Below, piece after piece: positions 1 to 7,679 of a DNA stretch of 20,753 bases. The DNA lies in contig JBKPHP010000210.1 of NCBI GenBank assembly GCA_046729895.1, positions 1-20,753 of the forward strand. The letters are read 5' to 3'. Below the pieces are notes generated by a model that made no database searches, had not been told where the DNA came from, and worked only from the letters and a program-made list of their open reading frames with translations. The DNA comes from DASXBA01 sp046729895. Lineage in GTDB: Bacteria > Actinomycetota > Thermoleophilia > Solirubrobacterales > Thermoleophilaceae. Within the stretch, counting starts at the first letter, position 1; the number at the start of each line of letters is the position of its first letter. Position numbers and translations under genes: made by a program.

Positions 1-2
1 CC

Positions 3-260
3 CCGCACCAGGCCCCCCGGGCTCGGCGCCGCTCCACCACGGCCCCCCGGCAGCGTCAGGGCCACAAGCAGGCAGCGTTGACGAGGCGCTTCCGGATCGA
101 CGACGCCCGCCCCGTGAGCGCTCCGCGGCGCGGGTCGGCCGCGAAGGACGGCGGCGGCCCTTCGACGTGGCTCGTGGCGGGTGCGGCGGTGGTGGCCCTC
201 GCCGCGATCCTCGGGCTCCGGGTCTACCGGCGCCGCCGCCGCCGGACCGCCTCGCCTTAG
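3..260 (+). CDS. 3' end of a membrane-anchored protein (partial)
   Basis: The reading frame is open from the first complete codon at base 3 to the stop at 258-260, so this is probably the C-terminal part of a gene that starts before the window. The visible 85 residues are rich in Arg, Pro and Gln. They hold one hydrophobic segment (about STWLVAGAAVVALAAILGL) followed by a tail of six arginines and TASP. A hydrophobic stretch with a short, strongly basic tail at the very C terminus fits a C-terminal membrane anchor with the tail in the cytoplasm. No LPXTG sorting motif is visible. A TTG at 78 could begin a 60-residue single-span protein instead, but nothing resembling a ribosome-binding site precedes it. 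Function not recognised. Confidence 0.5.
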   Translation, partial: PHQAPRARRRSTTAPRQRQGHKQAALTRRFRIDDARPVSAPRRGSAAKDGGGPSTWLVAGAAVVALAAILGLRVYRRRRRRTASP

Positions 261-349
261 ACCTGCCATGCAGGCCTATCTCCCGTGTGGCCGGGCCGAT
301 GCAGCGCCGGGTCGGGGAGCGGCCGCCCTGGGCGCCCGGATCGAGCGGG

Positions 350-378
350 TTGCAACAAGAAACTGAGTCCCGTAGGGT
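350..378 (+). promoter_or_regulatory. Possible promoter for the tautomerase gene
   Basis: A TTGCAA box at 350-355 and a TAGGGT box at 373-378 are separated by 17 bases, a normal spacing for the housekeeping sigma factor. Transcription would start near 385, giving a leader of about 30 bases containing GGGAGG before the ATG at 415. The rest of the 261-414 gap shows nothing else I can name. Confidence 0.35.
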
Positions 379-414
379 GCGTTTCGCAACGCAACCCACC
401 ATCGGGGAGGCCAC

Positions 415-669
415 ATGCCACTCGTGAACATCCGTGTGCCCGAGGGCTCGCTCAGCGAGGAGAAGAAGAGCCGCATGATCGAGCTCGTCACCGACGCCGT
501 GGTCGAGGCCGAGGGCTATGGCGACGCCGTGCGCCCGATCACCTGGGTGATCATCGAGGAGGTCAAGGATGGGAACTGGGGCGCCGCCGGCAGGCCCGTG
601 CGGCTGAAGGACCTCGCCAAGCTGGTCAAGGGCGGCAAGGAGCAGGAGGAGGCAGTCAGCCCCGCCTGA
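415..669 (+). CDS. 4-oxalocrotonate tautomerase family protein
   Basis: An 84-residue protein of the tautomerase superfamily, small beta-alpha-beta enzymes that use an N-terminal proline as general base in keto-enol tautomerisation. The protein begins Met-Pro-Leu-Val, so removal of Met exposes the expected catalytic Pro1. The motif TWVIIEEVKDGNWGAAGRPV (about residues 43-62) is typical of the family. At 84 residues it is longer than the classic 62-residue 4-OT because of a charged C-terminal tail (KDLAKLVKGGKEQEEAVSPA). The ATG at 415 has a GGGAGG ribosome-binding site 5 bases upstream and sets the proline in place. It stands alone between a gene end and a convergent dehydrogenase, so its substrate cannot be inferred from context. 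Confidence 0.85.
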   Translation: MPLVNIRVPEGSLSEEKKSRMIELVTDAVVEAEGYGDAVRPITWVIIEEVKDGNWGAAGRPVRLKDLAKLVKGGKEQEEAVSPA

Positions 670-709
670 GCACGCGCCGCCTCGCCGACGTCAACCCGGT
701 CCTGGTGCG

Positions 710-1549
710 CTAGCCCGAGAGCGCGCGACCGATCAGCGCGTCCATCGCTCGGTCGGGGAGGCGCTTGGCGGCAGCGGCGCGCAGCTTGGCGTCGCGGCCC
801 ACCAGGTAGCGCGTCCTCGGCTTGCGAGCGGTCAGAGCCTTGCCGATCACCTCGGCGACCGCCCGTGGCGGTAGCCCGCGCTCGCGCTCGATCCTGCGAC
901 TCTCGGCGCGGACGGCCTTTACCAGCCGCCCATACAAGACCTGGGCCTCGGGAGGTACCTCCGCGAGCATCTCGTCGGCGGCCACGTTCCCCTTCCCCCA
1001 GATCGGCGTCTTGACGCCCCCGGGCTCGACCACGACGACCAACACGCCGAGATGCCGCAGCTCGCGCCGTAGCGAGTCGCTCACGGCCTCCAGCCCGAAC
1101 TTGGAGGCGGCGTAGGGGGCCAGCAGCGGCAGCGCCACCCGACCCCCGATCGAGCTCACGTTCACGACCCGGCCGCGGGCGCCGCGGAGGAACGGGAGCA
1201 TGGACTGGGTCACCGCCACCTGGCCTATCAGGTTCACGTCGAGCTGCCGGCGGAAGCGGTCGATCGGGATGTACTCGAGCGGCGCGGAGACCGCAATGCC
1301 GGCGTTGTTCACGAGCGCGGCGAGGCGGCCTCCGCTCGCCTGGTCGACCTCCGCGCGCGCTGACGCGATGGAGTCCTCCTCGCTCACGTCGAGCATGAGC
1401 GGCTGAACTCCCTGGCCCCTAAGCCGCTCGGCGTCCGCATCCTTTCGGACGCCGGCGAGCACCTCGAATCCGAGCTCCTTCAGATGCAGTGTCGTGGCCT
1501 CGCCGATCCCGGTGGAGGCGCCCGTGACGACAACGGTGCCGCGCTGCAT
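710..1549 (-). CDS. Short-chain dehydrogenase/reductase
   Basis: A 279-residue classical SDR oxidoreductase, predicted to use NAD(P)(H). The cofactor motif TGASTGIG is at residues 9-16, NNAG at 81-84, the catalytic serines at 132-133, and the catalytic YAASK pair at Tyr146 and Lys150. The PGGVKTPIW segment follows, as in retinol/steroid dehydrogenase-like SDRs with a C-terminal extension. The length fits that group. The ATG at 1549 lies 8 bases after a TAGGGT box on the same strand, which suggests a leaderless message. It is divergent from the nitroreductase at 1582, with only 32 bp between the start codons. The substrate is unknown. Confidence 0.88.
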   Translation of the reverse strand: MQRGTVVVTGASTGIGEATTLHLKELGFEVLAGVRKDADAERLRGQGVQPLMLDVSEEDSIASARAEVDQASGGRLAALVNNAGIAVSAPLEYIPIDRFRRQLDVNLIGQVAVTQSMLPFLRGARGRVVNVSSIGGRVALPLLAPYAASKFGLEAVSDSLRRELRHLGVLVVVVEPGGVKTPIWGKGNVAADEMLAEVPPEAQVLYGRLVKAVRAESRRIERERGLPPRAVAEVIGKALTARKPRTRYLVGRDAKLRAAAAKRLPDRAMDALIGRALSG

Positions 1550-1557
1550 GGAGGCGG

Positions 1558-1574
1558 ACCCTATCCGCTAGCGT
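1558..1574. promoter_or_regulatory. Divergent leaderless -10 elements
   Basis: Two TANNNT boxes sit back to back between divergent start codons. TAGGGT (minus strand, 1563-1558) is 8 bases before the ATG at 1549. TAGCGT (plus strand, 1569-1574) is 7 bases before the GTG at 1582. Such spacing places the transcription start at or next to the start codon, the usual mark of leaderless mRNA in actinobacteria. No ribosome-binding site is seen for either gene. Confidence 0.45.
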
Positions 1575-1581
1575 CGAGCGC

Positions 1582-2091
1582 GTGGACGTGGAAGCGGCGG
1601 TCAGGTCGCGCCGGACGCACAAGGCCTACGGGGCCGAGCCGGTTGACCGGGCGACCCTGGACCAGCTCTTCGAGCTCGCCCGTTGGGCGCCCAACCACAA
1701 CCTCACCAACCCGTGGCGGTTCCGGGTGCTCGGTCCGGAGACGCTCGCGCGGCTCAAGGAGGCCGCGAGACCGGAGGGGGCCGCGAAGCTCGACCGCGCG
1801 CCCACGCTCGTCCTCGTTTCCGTACGACAGACGGGAGATCCCGTTCAGGACCAGGAGGACCTCTGCGCCACCGCGGTGGCCACCTACATCGTCCTGCTTG
1901 CCGCCCACGGTCGCGGGCTGGCCGGCTACTGGCGCACGCCGGGCGTGCTGCGCACTCCCGAGGGGCGGGCGGCGCTGGGCCTGCAGGCCGATGAGCGCGT
2001 GGTGGCCCTGGTCCACCTCGGGCCGCCCCGCCAGCAGCGCGAGCCCCCGGAGCGCGAGCCGCCCGAGCAGTTCGTGAGCTATCTCCCCTGA
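1582..2091 (+). CDS. Nitroreductase family protein
   Basis: A 169-residue protein of the FMN-dependent nitroreductase family, which reduce nitro compounds, quinones or related substrates with NAD(P)H. The N-terminal segment RSRRTHKAYGAEPVD (8-22) is the usual FMN-phosphate-binding start, and ARWAPNHNLTNPWRF (33-47) is the family motif that contacts flavin and the dimer partner. The central ATAVATYIVLLAAHGRGLAGYW stretch (split here as helix plus GYW) matches the conserved helix and flavin-binding region. The C terminus is short and Pro/Glu-rich. The GTG start is chosen because it precedes the conserved block directly and lies 7 bases after a -10-like TAGCGT. The substrate cannot be read from the sequence. 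Confidence 0.85.
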   Translation: MDVEAAVRSRRTHKAYGAEPVDRATLDQLFELARWAPNHNLTNPWRFRVLGPETLARLKEAARPEGAAKLDRAPTLVLVSVRQTGDPVQDQEDLCATAVATYIVLLAAHGRGLAGYWRTPGVLRTPEGRAALGLQADERVVALVHLGPPRQQREPPEREPPEQFVSYLP

Positions 2092-2129
2092 CCGAGGGTC
2101 CGCCGGGGTACGCGCCGCCGCTCGCCACG

Positions 2130-2135
2130 TAACCT
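2130..2135 (+). promoter_or_regulatory. Putative -10 box of the glpD operon
   Basis: TAACCT lies 8 bases before the GTG at 2144, again the spacing of a leaderless transcript. There is no ribosome-binding sequence between the box and the start. This would be the promoter for the five-gene run from glpD onward. Confidence 0.4.
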
Positions 2136-2143
2136 CTTTCGGC

Positions 2144-3814
2144 GTGATCCCGCGCGCCGACGCAGTGGCCGCCATGGGCAGGGACAGCTTCGACCTGGTG
2201 GTCGTGGGGGGCGGCATCACGGGCGCCGGGGTGGCGCTCGACGCAGCCTCGCGCGGCTACAGCGTCGCCCTCGTCGAGCGCGACGACTACGCCTCGGGCA
2301 CCTCGAGCCGCTCGTCGAAGCTGGTGCACGGGGGTCTCCGCTACCTCCAGAACTTCGACCTCGGCCTGGTGCGTGAGGCGCTGCTGGAGCGCTCGCTGCT
2401 GGTCAGGCTCGCGCCGCATCTCGTCAAGCCGCTCCCCCTGCTCGTGCCCGCCTTCGAGGGCAAGCGGCCGGATCGTCTGCTTGGCATGGGGCTGAACATG
2501 TACGACGTGATGGCCCGCCGGCGAGGCCGCTCGGACGAGGAGTGGAGCCCCGATCGCCATCGCGTGATAGACGCGGACGAGACTCGTGAGCTCCTGCCGG
2601 CGCTGGCGCCGCGCGACCCGAGCGCCGCCTATCTCTTCTACGACTGCCAGACCGACGACGCCCGCCTGGTCCTGACGGTGCTCGGCGAGGCGGAGCGCTT
2701 CGGCGCGGTGTGCGCAAACTCCTGCGAGGTGACGGGTCTGATCGAGCGGAACAGCCGAGCCGGAGGCGTGCTGGTGCGCGAGCGCATTGGGGGCGGGGAG
2801 TTCGAGCTCCAGGCCGACAACGTCGTCAACGCCACGGGGGTCTGGGCCGACCGCATTCGGCCGGACGAGCTCTATCAGGAGGAGGAAGTCCCGCGGATCC
2901 GGCCCTCGCGGGGCACGCACATCACGATCTCGCAAGACGACCTGCCGGTGCGGGCAGGCGCGATCGTGCCCGCCGGCGGCGGGCGGACGATCTTCGTGCT
3001 GCCCTGGCTCGGGCGGACGCTCGTGGGCACCACCGACAACGACTACGACGGCGAGCTCGAGCACGTCCCTCCAAGCGCGGACGACATCGACTACCTGCTG
3101 GGCGCCTGCAACGAGTTCTTCGCAACGTCGCTGGGCATGGGCGACATCACGGGCGCCTACGCCGGCGTGCGGCCGCTGATCTCTTCCGGCGACCCCAAGA
3201 AGTCGGTCGACATCTCCCGCAAGGCGGAGCTCTACGAGACGAGCTCCGGGCTCGTCACGATCACCGGCGGCAAGCTCACTACCTGGCGGCGGATGGCGAA
3301 GCTGGCCGTGGACCGGGTGGTGGAGCGCGAGGGGCGCGACGCGCCCTGCCGCACCGACGAGATCCCGCTGGGGATGCCGGAGGATCCCGACGCGCTCCCC
3401 GACGCGAAGGACGTCGACACCGAGTCCCGTGCGCATCTCGCCGCCCGTTACGGCCACGCCGCGCACGAGGTGATCGAGCTGGCCGCGAGCTCAGCGGAGC
3501 TCGCGGCCCGGATCACCCCCGAGCTGCCCGACCTGGTGGCCGAGGCCGCCTTCGCCGCCCGCCGGGAGCAGACCCGCTCCGTTGCGGACGCCCTGATTCG
3601 CCGAACCCGCCTGGGTCTGCTCGACGCGAGAACGCTTTGCGCGGACGGCGGAGACGGCCCGGAGCGAGTGGCGAGGGCCATGGCCGACGAGCTGGGCTGG
3701 GGCGAGGCGAGGATTCGGGCGGAGCTCGAGGATTGGCGCCAGGTCGCCCGCGCGGAGGGCCTGGTGCCGGGGGCGGGGCCGCCAGAAGGCGGGGTCGAGC
3801 GGAGAGCGGCGTGA
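2144..3814 (+). CDS. glpD: Glycerol-3-phosphate dehydrogenase (FAD-dependent)
   Basis: A 556-residue flavoprotein of the GlpD/GlpA family, which oxidises sn-glycerol 3-phosphate to dihydroxyacetone phosphate and passes electrons to the respiratory chain at the membrane. The FAD-binding Rossmann motif GGGITGAG is at about residues 22-29. The family signature SGTSSRSSKLVHGGLRYL is at 51-68. Further landmarks are NATGVWAD, the PSRGTHI segment and ITGGKLTTWRRMA, which precedes the C-terminal helical domain. The length matches the family. The GTG at 2144 is used because of the -10 box before it; an ATG at 2174 would also leave the FAD domain whole. The stop overlaps the next start as GTGA, so glpD and the pterin-enzyme gene are translationally coupled. 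The product could feed triose phosphate toward the phosphoglycerate enzymes at the end of the operon. Confidence 0.93.
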   Translation: MIPRADAVAAMGRDSFDLVVVGGGITGAGVALDAASRGYSVALVERDDYASGTSSRSSKLVHGGLRYLQNFDLGLVREALLERSLLVRLAPHLVKPLPLLVPAFEGKRPDRLLGMGLNMYDVMARRRGRSDEEWSPDRHRVIDADETRELLPALAPRDPSAAYLFYDCQTDDARLVLTVLGEAERFGAVCANSCEVTGLIERNSRAGGVLVRERIGGGEFELQADNVVNATGVWADRIRPDELYQEEEVPRIRPSRGTHITISQDDLPVRAGAIVPAGGGRTIFVLPWLGRTLVGTTDNDYDGELEHVPPSADDIDYLLGACNEFFATSLGMGDITGAYAGVRPLISSGDPKKSVDISRKAELYETSSGLVTITGGKLTTWRRMAKLAVDRVVEREGRDAPCRTDEIPLGMPEDPDALPDAKDVDTESRAHLAARYGHAAHEVIELAASSAELAARITPELPDLVAEAAFAARREQTRSVADALIRRTRLGLLDARTLCADGGDGPERVARAMADELGWGEARIRAELEDWRQVARAEGLVPGAGPPEGGVERRAA

Positions 3815-4686
3815 GGCTGCGCCTGCGTGAGACCACGCTCGAGCTGGAGCCAGGCCGGCCGCTGCTGATGGGGATCGTCAACGCGGGGCCCGACTCATTC
3901 TCCGACCCGGGCCTCCGCTCGGTGGAGGAGCTCACCGAGCGGGCGCGGAGCATGGCCGCCGACGGGGCCACGCTGATCGACGTCGGCGGCGAGTCGGGCC
4001 GCACGGATCGCCCTCCCGTGGATGAACAGGAGGAGCTCGAGCGCGTAGCGCCCGTCGTGGAGTCGCTTGCCGCCGAGGGGCTGCTCGTCTCGGTGGACAC
4101 CTGGCGCGCTCCGGTGGCCCGTGGGGCGCTGGCCGTGGGCGCGGCCATGATCGACGACGTGAGCGCGCTGTCCGATCCGGGTGTGGCCCGGGCCTGCGCG
4201 GATGTCGGGGCGGCCCTCGTGGTCACACACACGCGAGTCGAGCCCAAGACCAAAGGCTTCCCACGCTACGACGACGTCGTAGGTGACGTGGCCGAGCTGC
4301 TTCGTGAGCGATCGGCGGCCGCGCAGGGGCTGGGCGTGGACCGCGAGCAGCTCGTGCTCGACCCGGGGATCGATCTCGGCAAGACCCCCGCCGAGTCGGT
4401 GGAGGTCCTGCGCCGGCTGCGCGAGCTCCACGAGCTCGGCCGGCCGCTGCTGCTGGCCGTGTCACGCAAGGACTTCTTGGGCGCCCTCACCGAGCGCTCG
4501 CCCTCGGAACGGGACGCCGGAACCCTGGCCGCCGTCGGGGCGGCCAGCGAGGGAAGGGCACACGTCCTGCGGGTCCACGACGTCGCGGCCGCGCGCGACT
4601 ACCTGCGCGTGCGGGCCGCCCTGACCGGCGAAGAGCCCGTGCCCGAGGGCCCGCTTCCCGACCACCTCCGCAGGGAGCCCGCGTGA
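3811..4686 (+). CDS. folP: Dihydropteroate synthase family protein, divergent
   Basis: A 291-residue TIM-barrel protein of the dihydropteroate synthase family (folate pathway: joins p-aminobenzoate to hydroxymethyl-dihydropterin pyrophosphate). Recognisable blocks are MGIVNAGPDSFSDPG (20-34), IDVGGES (56-62), VSVDTW (93-98), LDPGID (183-188), VSRKDF (218-222) and the C-terminal RVHDV (254-258). Several positions differ from the usual enzyme. NVTPDSFSD reads NAGPDSFSD, GGESTRPG reads GGESGRTD, and the pterin-contacting N of NDISG is Asp115 (IDDVSAL). The MHMRG segment reads THTRV. These changes fall in loops that bind substrate, so it may be a diverged paralogue. The GTG at 3811 overlaps the glpD stop and begins just before the conserved fold; the frame is open far upstream only because it shadows glpD. 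Confidence 0.82.
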   Translation: MRLRLRETTLELEPGRPLLMGIVNAGPDSFSDPGLRSVEELTERARSMAADGATLIDVGGESGRTDRPPVDEQEELERVAPVVESLAAEGLLVSVDTWRAPVARGALAVGAAMIDDVSALSDPGVARACADVGAALVVTHTRVEPKTKGFPRYDDVVGDVAELLRERSAAAQGLGVDREQLVLDPGIDLGKTPAESVEVLRRLRELHELGRPLLLAVSRKDFLGALTERSPSERDAGTLAAVGAASEGRAHVLRVHDVAAARDYLRVRAALTGEEPVPEGPLPDHLRREPA

Positions 4687-5471
4687 GCCCCTTCACCATC
4701 GCTCAGCTGTCAGACCTCCATTGCGGCTCGCCCCACTTCATGCCCAGCCTGCTGGAGCGCGCCCTGGTCGAGGTCAACGACCTCGAGCCGGACGTGGTGA
4801 TCGTCTCCGGCGACCTGACCGGGGACGGACTGCGACCCGAGTACCAGTCGGCCCGCGAGCACCTGGACCAGGTGGCCTGCGAGCGGATGATCGTGATCCC
4901 GGGCAACCACGACTCGCGCAATGTCGGCTACGTGCACTTCGAGGAGATGTTCGGGGAGCGCCGATCCGAGCTGCACGCGGATGGCGTCTCGATCGTGGCG
5001 GTCGACTCGACCGAGCCCGACCTCGACCACGGCGTGATCGGTCGAGGGCGCTATCAGTGGATCGAGGAGCGGTTCGCCTCCTCCGAGGCCTTCCTGCGGA
5101 TCTTCGTCCTGCACCACCACCTGCTGCCGGTGCCTGGCACCGGACGCGAGCGCAACGTCGTGCACGATGCGGGCGACACGCTCGAGTGCCTCCAGCGGGC
5201 CGACGTGCAGCTGGTGCTCTCCGGCCACAAGCACGTGCCCTACGCCTGGCGGCTCGAGAACCTGTTCGTCGTCAACGCGGGGACCGTCTCCACTACCCGC
5301 CTCCGCGGCAAGACCAAGCCCTGTTACAACGTGATCGAGGCCTCTCCTGAGCGGGTCACCGTCTATCGCAAGTACCCGTTCCACGACCGCGACGCGATCC
5401 TCTCCTTCGACCCCCGGACCTACGAATACGAGAAGGACCAGTCGCTGCTTGGCGAGACCGCCCATGGTTGA
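4683..5471 (+). CDS. Calcineurin-like metallophosphoesterase
   Basis: A 262-residue metal-dependent phosphoesterase of the class III cyclic nucleotide phosphodiesterase/CpdA type. All dinuclear-metal motifs are present: DLH (Asp11, His13), GD (Asp44), GNHD (Asn75, His76, Asp77), an HHH cluster at 144-146 and GHKH (His182, His184). There is no signal peptide or membrane segment, so it should act in the cytoplasm. The GTG overlaps the preceding stop as GTGA. CpdA-like enzymes cleave cyclic nucleotides, cyclic phosphates or phospholipid-derived diesters. Because the genes for making cyclic 2,3-diphosphoglycerate follow 83 bp downstream, opening of that cyclic compound is an attractive but untested role. 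Confidence 0.9.
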   Translation: MSPFTIAQLSDLHCGSPHFMPSLLERALVEVNDLEPDVVIVSGDLTGDGLRPEYQSAREHLDQVACERMIVIPGNHDSRNVGYVHFEEMFGERRSELHADGVSIVAVDSTEPDLDHGVIGRGRYQWIEERFASSEAFLRIFVLHHHLLPVPGTGRERNVVHDAGDTLECLQRADVQLVLSGHKHVPYAWRLENLFVVNAGTVSTTRLRGKTKPCYNVIEASPERVTVYRKYPFHDRDAILSFDPRTYEYEKDQSLLGETAHG

Positions 5472-5554
5472 GCTTGAGGCCGTGGCCGTGCGACGCGAGG
5501 TCGTCCGGCGGTGGATCCGCCTTGCGCCCAGAGTCGTGCCGCGAGAATGGGCGC

Positions 5555-6724
5555 GTGGCAGGTGCGGCCATTGCATTGATCGACGGCGAGCATCACCCGA
5601 GCGCGGTGCGCGACGCCCTCGACCGCTTGAACCCGGCTGCGGCCGTCTTCTGCGGAGGCGCGGAGAAGCTGCCCCGCGGGTCCCTCGAGCCGCACTATGG
5701 CCGCCCGGTCCGCACCGACCCGGAGGCGACGCTGCGCGAGCTCTCCGCGACAGCCGTACGGGTGGTGGACCTGGCGGATGAGCCCCCGCTTCCCGCCTCG
5801 GCCAAGCTCCGGCTGGCGGCGCTGGCGCTGAGCTTGGGCCTCGAGTACGAGGCTCCCGGCCTGCGGCTGCGGCCGCCGCGGTACGAGCCGGTGCGGTTCG
5901 ACGGGCCGAAGCTCGCCGTCATCGGCACCGGCAAGCGCACCGGGAAGACGGCGGTCGCGGGGTACTGGGCGACCCTGCTTCCGGACCCCGTGGTGGTGTG
6001 CATGGGGAGGGGCGGCCCCCCGGAGCCCCGGCTGGCCGAGCCGGGCGCCTCGGTCCAGGATCTGATGGCCCTCTCAGAGAAGGGGGAGCACGCGGCCTCC
6101 GACTACCTCGAGGACGCGCTGCTCGCCGGGGTCCGCACCGTGGGCTGCCGGCGGGTCGGCGGCGGGCTCGCCGGCGAGCCGATGGAGTCGAACGTCGTGG
6201 AGGGCGCGGCGCTCGCCGCGTCTCTAGGGCCAGGGGCGATCCTGTTTGAGGGTTCGGGCGCCTGCATTCCTCCGGTGGAGGTGGACAGGACGCTGTGCCT
6301 GGTCGGCCCGGGCGCCGACGAGCCGTTCGCCGACTACCGCCTGCTGCGCGCCGACCTCGTGCTCGCGGCCGAGGGGGCGCCCGCCCCGCCGGGCACGCTT
6401 CGCTTCCGGCTCCGGCCGGAGCCCAAGGACTCCGTCCCCGAGGGCGCCCGGGTAGCCCTCTTCACCACCGGGGCGGATCGCTGCGAAGGCGTCGACCCGC
6501 TGGTGGTGTCCACGAGCCTGGGTCACCGCGCCGCCCTCGCCGAGGACCTCGAGCGGGCGGCCGCCGAGCGCTGCGACCTCTACCTGACCGAGCTGAAGGC
6601 CGCCGCGATCGACACGGTTGCGGTTGCCGCTGCCTCGCGCGGCGCCGGCGTCGCCTTCGTCCGCAACCGGCCCCTGGGGGTGGGCTTCGACCTGGACGCG
6701 GAACTGCGGAAACTTATTCCGTGA
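5555..6724 (+). CDS. cpgS: Cyclic 2,3-diphosphoglycerate synthetase
   Basis: A 389-residue P-loop protein matching cyclic 2,3-diphosphoglycerate synthetase, which uses ATP to close 2,3-diphosphoglycerate into the cyclic trianhydride form. The N-terminal ALIDGEHHP (7-15) and VFCGGAEKLP (31-40) blocks, the Walker A motif GTGKRTGKT (124-132), VCMGRGGPPEP and the ILFEGSGACIPPV segment are as I recall them for the family. The archaeal enzyme is about 460 residues, so this is somewhat shorter. I place the start at GTG 5555, directly before the conserved ALIDGEH segment. The frame is open back to a TTG at 5468, overlapping the previous stop, but that stretch is Arg/Pro-rich and looks unconserved. 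GAGAAT lies 6 bases before the GTG and could be a local -10. Its stop overlaps the next start by one base (TGATG). Confidence 0.82.
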   Translation: MAGAAIALIDGEHHPSAVRDALDRLNPAAAVFCGGAEKLPRGSLEPHYGRPVRTDPEATLRELSATAVRVVDLADEPPLPASAKLRLAALALSLGLEYEAPGLRLRPPRYEPVRFDGPKLAVIGTGKRTGKTAVAGYWATLLPDPVVVCMGRGGPPEPRLAEPGASVQDLMALSEKGEHAASDYLEDALLAGVRTVGCRRVGGGLAGEPMESNVVEGAALAASLGPGAILFEGSGACIPPVEVDRTLCLVGPGADEPFADYRLLRADLVLAAEGAPAPPGTLRFRLRPEPKDSVPEGARVALFTTGADRCEGVDPLVVSTSLGHRAALAEDLERAAAERCDLYLTELKAAAIDTVAVAAASRGAGVAFVRNRPLGVGFDLDAELRKLIP

Positions 6725-7575
6725 TGCCTGAGGCGTCCGAGACCATCGTCGTCCACAAGGGCCACGGGCTCCCCTACTCGAAGGGGCTGACCGCCCAGGC
6801 GCTGTCGGCCACCGGCCTCTCACCCGAGCGCTCCTTCGAGCTCGCGCGGAAGGTAGAGCTCCGGCTCACCGAGCTCGGAGCGCAGGAGGTCGACATCGCC
6901 GGCCTGCGCGAGCTGACCGAGCAGGTGCTGCTCGTAGAGGAGGGTGAGGCCGCGCTGCGGCGCTACCGCGACTGGCGCCGGCTGGACCGCCTGAAGCGTC
7001 CGCTCGTGGTGATGATCGGCGGCACCACCGGCGTCGGCAAGTCCACCCTCGCCACGATGCTGGCCGCGCGTCTGGGGGTGACGCGCGTGATCGCCACGGA
7101 CGTCGTCCGTCAGGTGCTGCGGGCCTTCTTCACCCACGAGGCGATGCCCTCCGTACACCATTCGGCCTTCGAGGCCGGGGGCGTGGAGGGCTATCGGGAG
7201 CAGGCGGAGCGGGTGGCTACGGGGATCGACGCGATCGTCGAGCGCGCCGCCGGCGAGGGAAAGCCGATCATCGTGGAAGGCGTCCACGTCCTGCCCGGCA
7301 CGCTCGACACGGCGCTCCGGGAGCGCTGCGTCCCGGTTGAGGCGATGCTGATCGTGGGGGACGCCGAGCTGCACCGCGGGCACTTCACGCATCGTCGTGC
7401 CACGAGGCCGCCCGACCGCTACCTGGGCCGCTTCGCGGAGATCAGGTCACTCCAGGACCACCTTGCCGCCTGCGCCCGCGAGGAGGGCGTGGCGGTGATC
7501 GACAACGTCAACGTGGACGACACGCTGGCCTGTTTGATGGACCTGGTGCTCGACGCGGTAACGGAGGTGACGTGA
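6724..7575 (+). CDS. pgk2: 2-phosphoglycerate kinase
   Basis: A 283-residue kinase matching 2-phosphoglycerate kinase, which converts 2-phosphoglycerate and ATP to 2,3-diphosphoglycerate, the substrate of the preceding gene product. Residues 6-60 resemble an ATP-cone-like N-terminal domain (IVVHKGHGLPYSKGL, SPERSFELARKVE). The catalytic P-loop domain begins at about 93, with Walker A GGTTGVGKST (99-108) and then VIATDVVRQVLR. IIVEGVHVLPG is the expected substrate-side strand and loop. The length is close to the archaeal enzyme of about 300 residues. The ATG at 6724 shares its A with the preceding TGA, so both enzymes are almost certainly made together. The frame is open upstream but only as a shadow of the synthetase gene. 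Confidence 0.85.
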   Translation: MPEASETIVVHKGHGLPYSKGLTAQALSATGLSPERSFELARKVELRLTELGAQEVDIAGLRELTEQVLLVEEGEAALRRYRDWRRLDRLKRPLVVMIGGTTGVGKSTLATMLAARLGVTRVIATDVVRQVLRAFFTHEAMPSVHHSAFEAGGVEGYREQAERVATGIDAIVERAAGEGKPIIVEGVHVLPGTLDTALRERCVPVEAMLIVGDAELHRGHFTHRRATRPPDRYLGRFAEIRSLQDHLAACAREEGVAVIDNVNVDDTLACLMDLVLDAVTEVT

Positions 7576-7662
7576 AGCCCGCCGCCGGCGGCAGGCACGA
7601 GCCGGGTTCGGCCGTCGCTCATCGCCTGACGGATCTGCGGACGGGCTCGTCGTGCGCGCTCT

Positions 7663-7668
7663 TAGACT
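7663..7668 (+). promoter_or_regulatory. Possible -10 box of the Rho-like gene
   Basis: TAGACT lies 11 bases before the ATG at 7680, so the leader would be only a few bases. The 104-bp gap after the kinase gene also holds a perfect 12-bp GC palindrome at 7581-7592 (GCCGCC/GGCGGC). It could slow polymerase but has no T-run. No ribosome-binding sequence is seen. Confidence 0.3.
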
Positions 7669-7679
7669 AGGGCGCCGCC

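Noticed and set aside
1754..3466. Very long open frame (570 codons) on the minus strand opposite the nitroreductase gene and glpD
   Set aside because: It is the antisense shadow of well-recognised enzymes in high-GC DNA. Its translation is rich in Arg, Ala, Gly and His without any domain.
5468..5554. TTG start of the cyclic diphosphoglycerate synthetase, overlapping the previous stop
   Set aside because: The added 29 residues are Arg/Pro/Ser-rich and the family N terminus fits the GTG at 5555. Kept only as an alternative.
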